Assembly (NCBI GenBank): GCA_964036045.1
Contig: CAXIWF010000050.1
Span: 58,793 to 122,792, forward strand
Origin: Eutreptiella sp. 'Long Island Sound 2002'
Taxonomy: Eukaryota; Euglenozoa; Euglenophyceae; Eutreptiales; Eutreptiaceae
Length of the DNA stretch: 64,000 bases
Reading direction: 5' to 3'
Shown here: positions 50,727-63,570 of the stretch, piece by piece
How the letters are laid out: each line of letters opens with the position of its first letter
Numbering within the stretch: position 1 is the first letter of the stretch
Notes under the pieces: generated by a model
The model's input: the letters and a program-made list of their open reading frames with translations, nothing else
What the model was told of the DNA's origin: nothing
Database searches by the model: none
Made by a program: the position numbers and the translations under genes

Positions 50727-50743
50727 AAATCTCCGAGAGATTT
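50727..50743. repeat. 7-bp inverted repeat, copy 3
   Basis: Same string, +17,032 from the first, in the first copy of the 5.12-kb duplication. Confidence 0.9.
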
Positions 50744-52719
50744 TCCGAGAATTTTCCGAGAATTTTCCGAGAATTTTCTGGGAATTTTCCGAGAATTTTC
50801 TGAGAATTTTCCGAGAATTTTCCGAGAATTTTCCGAGAATTTTCCGAGAATTTTCCGACAATTTTCCGAGAATTTTCCGAGAATTTTCTGAGAATTTTCC
50901 GAGAATTTTCCGAGAATTTTCCGAGATTTTTCCGAAAATTTTCCAAGAATTTTCCGAGAATTTTCCGAGAATTTTCCGTCAATTTTCCGAGAATTTTCCA
51001 AGAATTTTCCGAGATTTTTCCGAGAATTTTCTGAGAATTTTCCGAGAATTTTCCGACGATTTTCTGAGAATTTTCCGAGAATTTTCCGAGAATTTTCCAA
51101 GAATTTTCTGAGAATTTTCCGAGAATTTTCCGAGAATTTTCTGAGAATTTTCCGAGAATTTTCCGAGAATTTTCCGAGATTTTCCCGAGAATTTTGCGAG
51201 AATTTTCCGAGAATTTTCCGAGAATTTTCCGAGCATTTTCCGAGAATTTTTCCGAGAATTTTCCGAGAATTTTCGAGATTTTCCGAGAATTTTCTGAGAA
51301 TTTTCCGAGAATTTTCCGAGAATTTTCCGAGATTTTCCCGAGAATTTTCCGAGAATTTTCCGAGAATTTTCCGAGAATTTTCCGAGAATTTTCCCAGAAT
51401 TTTCCGAGAATTTTCCGAGAATTTTCCGAGAATTTTCCGAGAATTTTCCGTCAATTTTGCGAGAATTTTCCGAGAATTTTCCGAGAATTTTCCGAGAATT
51501 TTCCGAGAATTTTCCAAGAATTTTCTGAGAATTTTCCGAGAATTTTCCGAGAATTTTCTGAGAATTTTCCGAGAATTTTCCGAGAATTTTCCGAGATTTT
51601 CCCGAGAATTTTGCGAGAATTTTCCGAGAATTTTCCGAGAATTTTCCGAGAATTTTCCGAGAATTTTTCCGAGAATTTTCCGAGAATTTTCGAGATTTTC
51701 CGAGAATTTTCTGAGAATTTTCCGAGAATTTTCCGAGAATTTTCCGAGATTTTCCCGAGAATTTTCCGAGAATTTTCAGAGAATTTTCCGAGAATTTTCC
51801 GAGAATTTTCCGAGAATTTTCCGAGAATTTTCCGAGAATTTTCCGAGAATTTTCCGAGAATTTTCCGTCAATTTTCCGAGAATTTTCCGAGAATTTTCCG
51901 AGAATTTTCCGAGAATTTTCCGAGAATTTTCCGAGAATTTTCCGAGAATTTTCCGAGAATTTTCCGAGAATTTTCCGAGAATTTTCGGGGAATTTTCCGA
52001 GAATTTTCTGAGAATTTTCCGAGAATTTTCCGAGAATTTTCCGAGAATTTTCTGAGAATTTTCCAGGAATTTTCCGAGAATTTTCTGAGAATTTTCCGAG
52101 AATTTTCCGAGAATTTTCCGAGAATTTTCCGAGAATTTTCCGAGAATTTTCCGTCAATTTTGCGAGAATTTTCCGAGAATTTTCCGAGAATTTTCCGAGA
52201 ATTTTCCGAGAATTTTCCAAGAATTTTCTGAGAATTTTCCGAGAATTTTCCGAGAATTTTCTGAGAATTTTCCGAGAATTTTCCGAGAATTTTCCGAGAT
52301 TTTCCCGAGAATTTTGCGAGAATTTTCCGAGAATTTTCCGAGAATTTTCCGAGAATTTTCCGAGAATTTTCCGAGAATTTTCCGAGAATTTTCGAGATTT
52401 TCCGAGAATTTTCTGAGAATTTTCCGAGAATTTTCCGAGAATTTTCCGAGATTTTCCCGAGAATTTTCCGAGAATTTTCCGAGAATTTTCCGAGAATTTT
52501 CCGAGAATTTTCCGAGAATTTTCCGAGAATACTCCGAGAATTTTCCGAGAATTTTCCGAGAATTTTCCGAGAATTTTCCGAGAATTTTCGGAGAATTTTC
52601 CGAGAATTTTCTGAGAATTTTCCGAGAATTTTCCGAGAATTTTCCGAGATTTTTCCGAAAATTTTCCAAGAATTTTCCGAGAATTTTCCGACAATCTTCC
52701 GAGAATTTTCCGAGAATTT

Positions 52720-53864
52720 ATTGAGAATTTTCTGAGAATTTTCCGAGAATTTTCCGAGAATTTTCCGAGAATTTTCCGAGAATTTTCCGAGAATTTTCCG
52801 AGAATTTTCCGAGAATTTTCCGAGAATTTTCCGAGAATTCTCCGAGAATTCTCCGAGAATTTTTTCGAGAATTTTCCGAGAATTTTCCGAGAATTTTCCG
52901 AGAATTTTCCGAGAATTTTCTGAGGATTTTCCGAGAATTTTCCGAGAATTTTCCGAGAATTTTCTGAGAATTTTCCGTCAATTTTCCGAGAATTTTCCGA
53001 GAATTTTCCGAGAATTGTCTGAGAATTTTCCGAGAATTTTCCGAGAATTTTCTGAGAAATTTTCCGAGAATTTTCCGAGAGTTTTCCGAGATTTTCCCGA
53101 GAATTTTCTGAGAATTTTCCGAGAATTTTCCGAGAATTTTCCGAGAATTTTCCGAGAATTTTCCGAGAATTTTCCGAGAACTTTCCGAGAATTTTCTGAG
53201 AATTTTCCGAGAATTTTCCGAGAATTTTCCGAGATTTTCCCGAGAATTTTCCGAGAATTTTCCGAGAATTTTCCGAGAATTTTCCGAGAATTTTCCGAGA
53301 ATTTTCCGAGAATTTTCCGAGGATTTTCCGAGAATTTCCGTCAATTTTCCGAGAATTTTCCGAAAATTTTTCTGAGAATTTTCCGTCAATTTTCCGAGAA
53401 TTTTCCGAGAATTTTCCGAGAATTTTCCGAGAATTTTCCGAGAATTTTCCGAGAATTTTCCGAGAATTTTCCGAGAATTTTCCGAGAATTTTCCGAGAAT
53501 TTTCCGTCAATTTTCCGAGAATTTTCCGAGAATTTTCTGAGAATTTTCCGAGAATTATCCGAGAATTTCCCAGAATTTTCTGAGAATTTTCCGAGAATTT
53601 TCCGAGAATTTTCCGAGAATTTTCCGAGAATTTTCCGAGAATTTTCCGAGAATTTTCTGAGAATTTTCCGAGAATTTTCCGAGAATTTTCCGAGAATTTT
53701 CCGAGAATTTTCCGAGAATTCTCCGTCAATTTTCCGAGAATTTTCCGAGAATTTTCCGAGAATTTTCCGAGAATTTTCCGAGAATTTTCCGAGAATTTTC
53801 CGAGAATTTTCCGAGAATTTTCCGAGAATTTTCCGAGAATTTTCCGAGAATTTTCCGAGAATTT
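52720..53864. repeat. TTATTGAG-bounded module, copy 6
   Basis: It is complete and collinear with copy 2 at a constant +22,155, with palindromes at 52,833-52,853. At the position of the private CTGCGAA of copy 2 (about 31,371) it has the consensus CCGAGAA, as copy 5 does, so that change arose in copy 2. Confidence 0.85.
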
Positions 53865-55849
53865 ATTGAGAATTTTCTGAGAATTTTCCGAGAATTTTCC
53901 GAGAATTTTCCGAGAATTTTCCGAGAATTTTATGAGAATTTTCCGAGAATTTTCCGAGAATTTTCCGAGATTTTTCCGAGAATTTTCCGAGAATTTTCCG
54001 TCAATTTTCCGAGAATTTTCCAAGAATTTTCCGAGATTTTTCCGAGAATTTTCTGAGAATTTTCCGAGAATTTTCCGAGAATTTTCCGAGAATTTTCCGA
54101 GAATTTTCCGAGAATTTTCCGAGAATTTTCCGAGATTTTTCCGAGAATTTTCCGAGAATTCTCCGAGAATTTTCCGAGAATTTTCCGAGAATTTTCCGAG
54201 AATTTTCCGAGAATTTTCTGAGAATTTTCCGAGAATTTTCCGAGAATTTTCCGAGAATTTTCCAAGAATTTTCTGAGAATTTTCCGAGAATTTTCCGAGA
54301 ATTTTCCGAGATTTTCACGAGAATTTTCCGAGAATTTTCCGAGAATTTTCCGAGAATTTTCCGAGAATTTTCCGAGAATTTTCCGAGATTTTTCCGAGAA
54401 TTTTCCGAGAATTTTCCGAGAATTTTCCGTCAATTTTCCGAGAATTTTCCGAGAATTTTCCGAGAATTTTCCGTCAATTTTCCGAGAATTTTCCGAGAAT
54501 TTTCCGAGAATTTTCCGAGAATTTTCCGAGAATTTTCCGAGAATTTTCCGAGAATTTTCCGAGAATTTTCCGAGAATTTTCCGAGAATTTTCCGAGAATT
54601 TTCTGGGAATTTTCCGAGAATTTTCTGAGAATTTTCCGAGAATTTTCCGAGATTTTTCCGAGAATTTTCCGAGAATTTTCCGAGAATTTTCCGGGAATTT
54701 TCCGAGAATTTTCTGAGAATTCTCCGAGAATTTTCCGAGAATTTTCCGAGAATTTTCCGAGAATTTTCCGAGAATTTTCCGAGAATTTTCCGAGATTTTT
54801 CCGAGAATTTTCCGAGAATTCTCCGAGAATTTTCCGAGAATTTTCCGAGAATTTTCCGAGAATTTTCCGAGAATTTTCTGAGAATTTTCCGAGAATTTTC
54901 CGAGAATTTTCCGAGAATTTTCCAAGAATTTTCTGAGAATTTTCCGAGAATTTTCCGAGAATTTTCCGAGATTTTCCCGAGAATTTTCCGAGAATTTTCC
55001 GAGAATTTTCCGAGAATTTTCCGAGAATTTTCCGAGAATTTTCCGAGAATTTTCCGAGAATTTTCCGAGAATTTTCCGAGAATTTTCCGTCAATTTTCCG
55101 AGAATTTTCCGAGAATTTTCCGAGAATTTTCCGTCAATTTTCCGAGAATTTTCCGAGAATTTTCCGAGAATTTTCCGAGAATTTTCCGAGAATTTTCCGA
55201 GAATTTTCCGAGAATTTTCCGAGAATTTTCCGAGAATTTTCCGAGAATTTTCCGAGAATTTTCTGGGAATTTTCCGAGAATTTTCTGAGAATTTTCCGAG
55301 ATTTTTCCGAGAATTTTCCGAGAATTTTCCGAGAATTTTCCGGGAATTTTCCGAGAATTTTCTGAGAATTTTCCGAGAATTTTCCGAGAATTTTCCAAGA
55401 ATTTTCCGAGAATTTTCCGAGAATTTTCCGAGAATTTTCTGAGAATTTTCCGAGAATTTTCCGAGAATTTTCTGAGAATTTTCCGAGAATTTTCCGAGAA
55501 TTTTCCGAGATTTTCCCGAGAATTTTCCGAGAATTTTCCGAGAATTTTCCGAGAATTTTCCGAGAATTTTCCGAGAATTTTCCCAGAATTTTCCGAGAAT
55601 TTTCCGAGATTTTCCGAGAATTTTCTGAGAATTTTCCGAGAATTTTCCGAGAATTTTCCGAGATTTTCCTGAGAATTTTCCGAGAATTTTCCGAGAATTT
55701 TCCGAGAATTTTCCGAGAATTTTCCGAGAATTTTCCGAGAATTTTCCGAGGATTTTCCGAGAATTTTCCGAGAATTTTCCGTCAATTTTCCGAGAATTTT
55801 CCGAGAATTTTCCGAGAATTTTCCGTCAATTTTCCGAGAATTTTCCGAG

Positions 55850-55866
55850 AAATCTCCGAGAGATTT
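55850..55866. repeat. 7-bp inverted repeat, copy 4
   Basis: Same string, +22,155 from the first and +5,123 from copy 3, in the second copy of the 5.12-kb duplication. Confidence 0.9.
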
Positions 55867-58800
55867 TCCGAGAATTTTCCGAGAATTTTCCGAGAATTTT
55901 CTGGGAATTTTCCGAGAATTTTCTGAGAATTTTCCGAGAATTTTCCGAGAATTTTCCGAGAATTTTCCGAGAATTTTCCGACAATTTTCCGAGAATTTTC
56001 CGAGAATTTTCTGAGAATTTTCCGAGAATTTTCCGAGAATTTTCCGAGATTTTTCCGAAAATTTTCCAAGAATTTTCCGAGAATTTTCCGAGAATTTTCC
56101 GTCAATTTTCCGAGAATTTTCCAAGAATTTTCCGAGATTTTTCCGAGAATTTTCTGAGAATTTTCCGAGAATTTTCCGACGATTTTCTGAGAATTTTCCG
56201 AGAATTTTCCGAGAATTTTCCGAGAATTTTCTGAGAATTTTCCGAGAATTTTCCGAGAATTTTCCGAGATTTTCCCGAGAATTTTGCGAGAATTTTCCGA
56301 GAATTTTCCGAGAATTTTCCGAGCATTTTCCGAGAATTTTTCCGAGAATTTTCCGAGAATTTTCGAGATTTTCCGAGAATTTTCTGAGAATTTTCCGAGA
56401 ATTTTCCGAGAATTTTCCGAGATTTTCCCGAGAATTTTCCGAGAATTTTCCGAGAATTTTCCGAGAATTTTCCGAGAATTTTCCCAGAATTTTCCGAGAA
56501 TTTTCCGAGAATTTTCCGAGAATTTTCCGAGAATTTTCCGAGAATTTTCCGAGAATTTTCCGAGAATTTTCCGAGAATTTTCCGAGAATTTTCCGAGAAT
56601 TTTCCGAGAATTTTCCGAGAATTATCCGAGAATTTTCCGAGAATTTTCCGAGAATTTTCCGAGAATTTTCGGGGAATTTTCCGAGAATTTTCTGAGAATT
56701 TTCCGAGAATTTTCCGAGAATTTTCCGAGAATTTTCCGAGAATTTTCTGAGAATTTTCCAGGAATTTTCCGAGAATTTTCTGAGAATTTTCCGAGAATTT
56801 TCCGAGAATTTTCCGAGAATTTTCCGATAATTTTCCGAGAATTTTCCGTCAATTTTGCGAGAATTTTCCGAGAATTTTCCGAGAATTTTCCGAGAATTTT
56901 CCGAGAATTTTCCAAGAATTTTCTGAGAATTTTCCGAGAATTTTCCGAGAATTTTCTGAGAATTTTCCGAGAATTTTCCGAGAATTTTCCGAGATTTTCC
57001 CGAGAATTTTGCGAGAATTTTCCGAGAATTTTCCGAGAATTTTCCGAGAATTTTCCGAGAATTTTCCGAGAATTTTCCGAGAATTTTCGAGATTTTCCGA
57101 GAATTTTCTGAGAATTTTCCGAGAATTTTCCGAGAATTTTCCGAGATTTTCCCGAGAATTTTCCGAGAATTTTCCGAGAATTTTCCGAGAATTTTCCGAG
57201 AATTTTCCGAGAATTTTCCGAGAATTTTCCGAGAATTTTCCGAGAATTTTCCGAGAATTTTCCGAGAATTTTCCGAGAATTTTCGGAGAATTTTCCGAGA
57301 ATTTTCTGAGAATTTTCCGAGAATTTTCCGAGAATTTTCCGAGATTTTTCCGAAAATTTTCCAAGAATTTTCCGAGAATTTTCCGAGAATTTTCCGAGAA
57401 TTTTCCGAGAATTTATTGAGAATTTTCTGAGAATTTTCCGAGAATTTTCTGAGAATTTTCCGAGAAGTTTCCGAGAATTTTCCGAGAATTTTCCGAGAAT
57501 TTTCCGAGAATTTTCCGAGAATTTTCCGAGATTTTTCCGAGAATTTTCTGAGAATTTTCCGAGAATTTTCCGAGAAATTTCCGTCAATTTTCCGAGAATT
57601 TTCCAAGAATTTTCCGAGATTTTTCCGAGAATTTTCTGAGAATTTTCCGAGAATTTTCCGACGATTTTCTGAGAATTTTCCGAGAATTTTCCGAGAATTT
57701 TCCGTGAATTTTCCGAGAATTTTCCGAGAATTTTCCGAGAATTTTCCGAGAATTTTCCGAGAATTTTCCGACAATTCTCCGAGAATTCTCCGAGAATTTC
57801 TCCGAGAAATTTCCAAGAATTTTCCGAGAATTTTCTGAGAATTTTCCGAGAATTTTCCGAGAATTTTGCGAGAATTTTCCGAGAATTTTCCGTCAATTTT
57901 CCGAGAATTTTCCGAGAATTTTCCGAGAATTTTCCGTCAATTTTCCGAGAATTTTCCGAGAATTTTCCGAGAATTTTCCGAGAATTTTCCGAGAATTTTC
58001 CGAGAATTTTCCGAGAATTTTCCGAGAATTTTCCGAGAATTTTCCGAGAATTTTCGGGGAATTTTCCGAGAATTTTCTGAGAATTTTCCGAGAATTTTCC
58101 GAGAATTTTCCGAGAATTTTCCGAGAATTTTCTGAGAATTTTCCAGGAATTTTCCGAGAATTTTCTGAGAATTTTCCGCGAATTTTCCGAGAATTTTCCG
58201 AGAATTTTCCGAGAATTTTCCGAGAATTTTCCGTCAATTTTGCGAGAATTTTCCGAGAATTTTCCGAGAATTTTCCGAGAATTTTCCGAGAATTTTCCAA
58301 GAATTTTCTGAGAATTTTCCGAGAATTTTCCGAGAATTTTCTGAGAATTTTCCGAGAATTTTCCGAGAATTTTCCGAGATTTTCCCGAGAATTTTGCGAG
58401 AATTTTCCGAGAATTTTCCGAGAATTTTCCGAGAATTTTCCGAGAATTTTTTCCGAGAATTTTCCGAGAATTTTCGAGATTTTCCGAGAATTTTCTGAGA
58501 ATTTTCCGAGAATTTTCCGAGAATTTTCCGAGATTTTCCCGAGAATTTTCCGAGAATTTTCCGAGAATTTTCCGAGAATTTTCCGAGAATTTTCCGAGAA
58601 TTTTCCGAGAATTTTCCGAGAATTTTCCGAGAATTTTCCGAGAATTTTCCGTCAATTTTCCGAGAATTTTCCGAGAATTTTCCGAGAATTTCCGAGAATT
58701 TTCCGAGAATTTTCCGAGAATTTTCCGAGAATTTTCCGAGAATTTTCCGAGAATTTTCCGAGAATTTTCCGAGAATTTTCGGGGAATTTTCCGAGAATTT

Positions 58801-59523
58801 TCTGAGAATTTTCCGAGAATTTTCCGAGAATTTTCCGAGAATTTTCCGAGAATTTTCTGAGAATTTTCCAGGAATTTTCCGAGAATTTTCTGAGAATTTT
58901 CCGAGAATTTTCCGAGAATTTTCCGAGAATTTTCCGAGAATTTTCCGAGAATTTTCCGTCAATTTTGCGAGAATTTTCCGAGAATTTTCCGAGAATTTTC
59001 CGAGAATTTTCCGAGAATTTTCCAAGAATTTTCTGAGACTTTTCCGAGAATTTTCCGAGAATTTTCTGAGAATTTTCCGAGAATTTTCCGAGAATTTTCC
59101 GAGATTTTCCCGAGAATTTTGCGAGAATTTTCCGAGAATTTTCCGAGAATTTTCCGAGAATTTTCCGAGAATTTTCCGAGAATTTTCCGAGAATTTTCGA
59201 GATTTTCCGAGAATTTTCTGAGAATTTTCCGAGAATTTTCCGAGAATTTTCCGAGATTTTCCCGAGAATTTTCCGAGAATTTTCCGAGAATTTTCCGAGA
59301 ATTTTCCGAGAATTTTCCGAGAATTTTCCGAGAATTTTCCGAGAATTTTCCGAGAATTTTCCGAGAATTTTCCGAGAATTTCCCGAGAATTTTCGGAGAA
59401 TTTTCCGAGAATTTTCTGAGAATTTTCCGAGAATTTTCCGAGAATTTTCCGAGATTTTCCCGAAAATTTTCCAAGAATTTTCCGAGAATTTTCCGAGAAT
59501 TTTCCGAGAATTTTCCGAGAATT

Positions 59524-60659
59524 CATTGAGAATTTTCTGAGAATTTTCCGAGAATTTTCCGAGAATTTTCCGAGAATTTTCCGAGAATTTTCCGAGAATT
59601 TTCCGAGAATTTTCCGAGAATTTTCCGAGAATTTTCCGAGAATTCTCCGAGAATTCTCCGAGAATTTTTTCGAGAATTTTCCGAGAATTTTCCGAGAATT
59701 TTCCGAGAATTTTCCGAGAATTTTCTGAGGATTTTCCGAGAATTTTCCGAGAATTTTCCGAGAATTTTCTGAGAATTTTCCGTCAATTTTCCGAGAATTT
59801 TCCGAGAATTTTCCGAGAATTGTCTGAGAATTTTCCGAGAATTTTCTGAGAAATTTTCCGAGAATTTTCCGAGAGTTTTCCGAGATTTTCCCGAGAATTT
59901 TCCGAGAATTTTCCGAGAATTTTCCGAGAATTTTCCGAGAATTTTCCGAGAATTTTCCGAGAATTTTCCGAGAATTTTCCGAGAACTTTCCGAGAATTTT
60001 CTGAGAATTTTCCGAGAATTTTCCGAGAATTTTCCGAGATTTTCCCGAGAATTTTCCGAGAATTTTCCGAGAATTTTCCGAGAATTTTCCGAGAATTTTC
60101 CGAGAATTTTCCGAGAATTTTCCGAGGATTTTCCGAGAATTTCCGTCAATTTTCCGAGAATTTTCCGAAAATTTTTCTGAGAATTTTCCGTCAATTTTCC
60201 GAGAATTTTCCGAGAATTTTCCGAGAATTTTCCGAGAATTTTTCCGAGAATTTTCCGAGAATTTTCCGAGAATTTTCCGAGAATTTTCCGAGAATTTTCC
60301 GAGAATTTTCCGTCAATTTTCCGAGAATTTTCTGAGAATTTTCTGAGAATTTTCCGAGAATTATCCGAGAATTTCCCAGAATTTTCTGAGAATTTTCCGA
60401 GAATTTTCCGAGAATTTTCCGAGAATTTTCCGAGAATTTTCCGAGAATTTTCTGAGAATTTTCCGAGAATTTTCCGAGAATTTTCCGAGAATTTTCCGAG
60501 AATTTTCCGAGAATTCTCCGTCAATTTTCCGAGAATTTTCCGAGAATTTTCCGAGAATTTTCCGAGAATTTTCCGAGAATTTTCCGAGAATTTTCCGAGA
60601 ATTTTCCGAGAATTTTCCGAGAATTTTCCGAGAATTTTCCGAGAATTTTCCGAGAATTT
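59524..60659. repeat. TTATTGAG-bounded module, copy 7
   Basis: It is the counterpart of 37,400-38,524, with the same TTCATTGAG opening and double CTGAG before ATTATCC. Palindromes are at 59,638-59,658. A 12-bp unit at about 60,240 (TTTTTCCGAG) shifts the offset from +22,123 to about +22,135. Confidence 0.85.
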
Positions 60660-63570
60660 ATTGAGAATTTTCTGAGAATTTTCCGAGAATTTTCCGAGAA
60701 TTTTCCGAGAATTTTCCGAGAATTTTCTGAGAATTTTCCGAGAATTTTCCGAGAATTTTCCGAGATTTTTCCGAGAATTTTCCGAGAATTTTCCGTCAAT
60801 TTTCCGAGAATTTTCCAAGAATTTTCCGAGATTTTTCCGAGAATTTTCTGAGAATTTTCCGAGAATTTTCCGAGAATTTTCCGAGAATTTTCCGAGAATT
60901 TTCCGAGAATTTTCCGAGAATTTTCCGAGATTTTTCCGAGAATTTTCCGAGAATTCTCCGAGAATTTTCCGAGAATTTCTCCGAGAATTTTCCGAGAATT
61001 TTCCGAGAATTTTCCGAGAATTTTCCGAGAATTTTCTGAGAATTTTCCGAGAATTTTCCGAGAATTTTCCGAGAATTTTCCAAGAATTTTCTGAGAATTT
61101 TCCAAGAATTTTCCGAGAATTTTCCGAGATTTTCCCGAGAATTTTCCGAGAATTTTCCGAGAATTTTCCGAGAATTTTCCGAGAATTTTCCGAGAATTTT
61201 CCGAGAATTTTCCGAGAATTTTCCGAGAATTTTCCGAGAATTTTCCGTCAATTTTCCGAGAATTTTCCGAGAATTTTCCGAGAAATTTCCGTCAATTTTC
61301 CGAGAATTTTCCGAGAATTTTCCGAGAATTTTCCGAGAATTTTCCGAGAATTTTCCGAGAATTTTCCGAGAATTTTCCGAGAATTTTCCGAGAATTTTCC
61401 GAGAATTTTCCGAGAATTTTCTGGGAATTTTCCGAGAATTTTCTGAGAATTTTCCGAGAATTTTCCGAGATTTTTCCGAGAATTTTCCGAGAATTTTCCG
61501 AGAATTTTCCGGGAATTTTCCGAGAATTTTCTGAGAATTTTCCGAGAATTTTCCGAGAATTTTCCGAGAATTTTCCGAGAATTTTCCGAGAATTTTCCGA
61601 GAATTTTCTGAGAATTTTCCGAGAATTTTCCGAGAATTTTCTGAGAATTTTCCGAGAATTTTCCGAGAATTTTCCGAGATTTTCCCGAGAATTTTCCGAG
61701 AATTTTCCGAGAATTTTCCGAGAATTTTCCGAGAATTTTCCGAGAATTTTCCCAGAATTTTCCGAGAATTTAGCGAGATTTTCAGAGAATTTTCTGAGAA
61801 TTTTCCGAGAATTTTCCGAGAATTTTCCGAGATTTTCCTGAGAATTTTCCGAGAATTTTCCGAGAATTTTCCGAGAATTTTCCGAGAATTTTCCGAGAAT
61901 TTTCCGAGAATTTTCCGAGGATTTTCCGAGAATTTTCCGAGAATTTTCCGTCAATTTTCCGAGAATTTTCCGAGAATTTTCCGAGAATTTTCCGTCAATT
62001 TTCCGAGAATTTTCCGAGAAATCTCCGAGAATTTTCCGAGAATTTTCCGAGAATTTTCCGAGAATTTTCTGGGAATTTTCCGAGAATTTTCTGAGAATTT
62101 TCCGAGAATTTTCCGAGAATTTTCCGAGAATTTTCCGAGAATTTTCCGAGAATTTTCCGAGAATTTTCCGAGAATTTTCTGAGAATTTTCCGAGAATTTT
62201 CCGAGAATTTTCCGAGATTTTTCCGAAAATTTTCCAAGAATTTTCCGAGAATTTTCCGAGGGTTTTCCGTCAATTTTCCGAGAATTTTCCAAGAATTTTC
62301 CGAGATTTTTCCGAGAATTTTCTGAGAATTTTCCGAGAATTTTCCGACGATTTTCTGAGAATTTTCCGAGAATTTTCCGAGAATTTTCCAAGAATTTTCT
62401 GAGAATTTTCCGAGAATTTTCCGAGAATTTTCTGAGAATTTTCCGAGAATTTTCCGAGAATTTTCCGAGATTTTCCCGAGAATTTTGCGAGAATTTTCCG
62501 AGAATTTTCCGAGAATTTTCCGAGAATTTTCCGAGAATTTTTCCGAGAATTTTCCGAGAATTTTCGAGATTTTCCGAGAATTTTCTGAGAATTTTCCGAG
62601 AATTTTCCGAGAATTTTCCGAGATTTTCCCGAGAATTTTCCGAGAATTTTCCGAGAATTTTCCGAGAATTTTCCGAGAATTTTCCGAGAATTTTCCAAGA
62701 ATTTTCCGAGAATTTTCCGAGAATTTTCCGAGAATTTTCCGTCAATTTTCCGAGAATTTTCCGAGAATTTTCCGAGAATTTTCCGAGAATTTTCCGAGAA
62801 TTTTCCGAGAATTTTCCGAGAATTTTCCGAGAATTTTCCGAGAATTTTCCGAGAATTTTCGGGGAATTTTCCGAGAATTTTCTGAGAATTTTCCGAGAAT
62901 TTTCCGAGAATTTTCCGAGAATTTTCCGAGAATTTTCTGAGAATTTTCCAGGAATTTTCCGAGAATTTTCTGAGAATTTTCCGAGAATTTTCCGAGAATT
63001 TTCCGAGAATTTTCCGAGAATTTTCCGAGAATTTTCCGTCAATTTTGCGAGAATTTTCCGAGAATTTTCCGAGAATTTTCCGAGAATTTTCCGAGAATTT
63101 TCCAAGAATTTTCTGAGAATTTTCCGAGAATTTTCCGAGAATTTTCTGAGAATTTTCCGAGAATTTTCCGAGAATTTTCCGAGATTTTCCCGAGAATTTT
63201 CCGAGAATTTTCCGAGAATTTTCCGAGAATTTTCCGAGAATTTTCGAGATTTTCCGAGAATTTTCTGAGAATTTTCCGAGAATTTTCCGAGAATTTTCCG
63301 AGATTTTCCCGAGAATTTTCCGAGAATTTTCCGAGAATTTTCCGAGAATTTTCCGAGAATTTTCCGAGAATTTTCCGAGAATTTTCCGAGAATTTTCCGA
63401 GAATTTTCCGAGAATTTTCCGAGAATTTTCCGAGAATTTTCGGAGAATTTTCCGAGAATTTTCTGAGAATTTTCCGAGAATTTTCCGAGAATTTTCCGAG
63501 ATTTTTCCGAAAATTTTCCAAGAATTTTCCGAGAATTTTCCGAGAATTTTCCGAGAATTTTCCGAGAATT

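Larger units (their letters stand above)
46336..51449. repeat. 5.12-kb tandem duplication, copy 1
   Basis: GTCAATTTTGCG at 46336 begins a 5.1-kb segment that restarts at 51450. Internal offsets to copy 2 are 5,114 to 5,124: TTATTGAG 47595/52720, AAATCTCCGAGAGATTT 50727/55850. Both copies have TTTTATGAGAA (about 48,808 and 53,932), where the equivalent at about 31,777 reads TTCTGAG. They therefore share a change absent from 27.9-41.0 kb and are sisters. This copy has several private single-base indels between 46.8 and 48.7 kb. Confidence 0.85.
51450..56560. repeat. 5.12-kb tandem duplication, copy 2
   Basis: This is the downstream partner of 46336-51449. It lacks most of the private indels of copy 1. 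It has lost about 33 bp near 56,215, where copy 1 (about 51,097) and 34,065 have a CCAAGAATTTTCTGAG string. Beyond about 56.5 kb the array continues collinearly with 34.4 kb onward, where copy 1 instead ends. Confidence 0.85.
44986..63140. repeat. ~13-kb segmental block, copy 2, with internal 5.1-kb duplication (18.1 kb)
   Basis: Starting at the junction between 44,935 and 45,035, the markers follow 27.9 kb onward: GTCAATT 45039 versus 27987, and the private-looking TTTTACGAG at about 45,199 versus 28,147. The order breaks at 51,400-51,449, jumps back to the equivalent of 29,284, and then runs through to the equivalent of about 41.0 kb. The length (18.1 kb) equals 13.0 plus 5.1 kb. Near 63,140 the match to 41.0 kb ends: at 63,147 a CTGAG unit appears where 41.0 kb has consensus, and the sequence then resembles 59.0-59.9 kb. 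Confidence 0.82.

Noticed and set aside
44986-63140. The large duplications as pure assembly artefacts
   Set aside because: Copies carry their own private substitutions and indels (e.g. 31,371; 32,107; 48,808; 56,215), so they are not one sequence placed twice. Junctions still need long-read confirmation.
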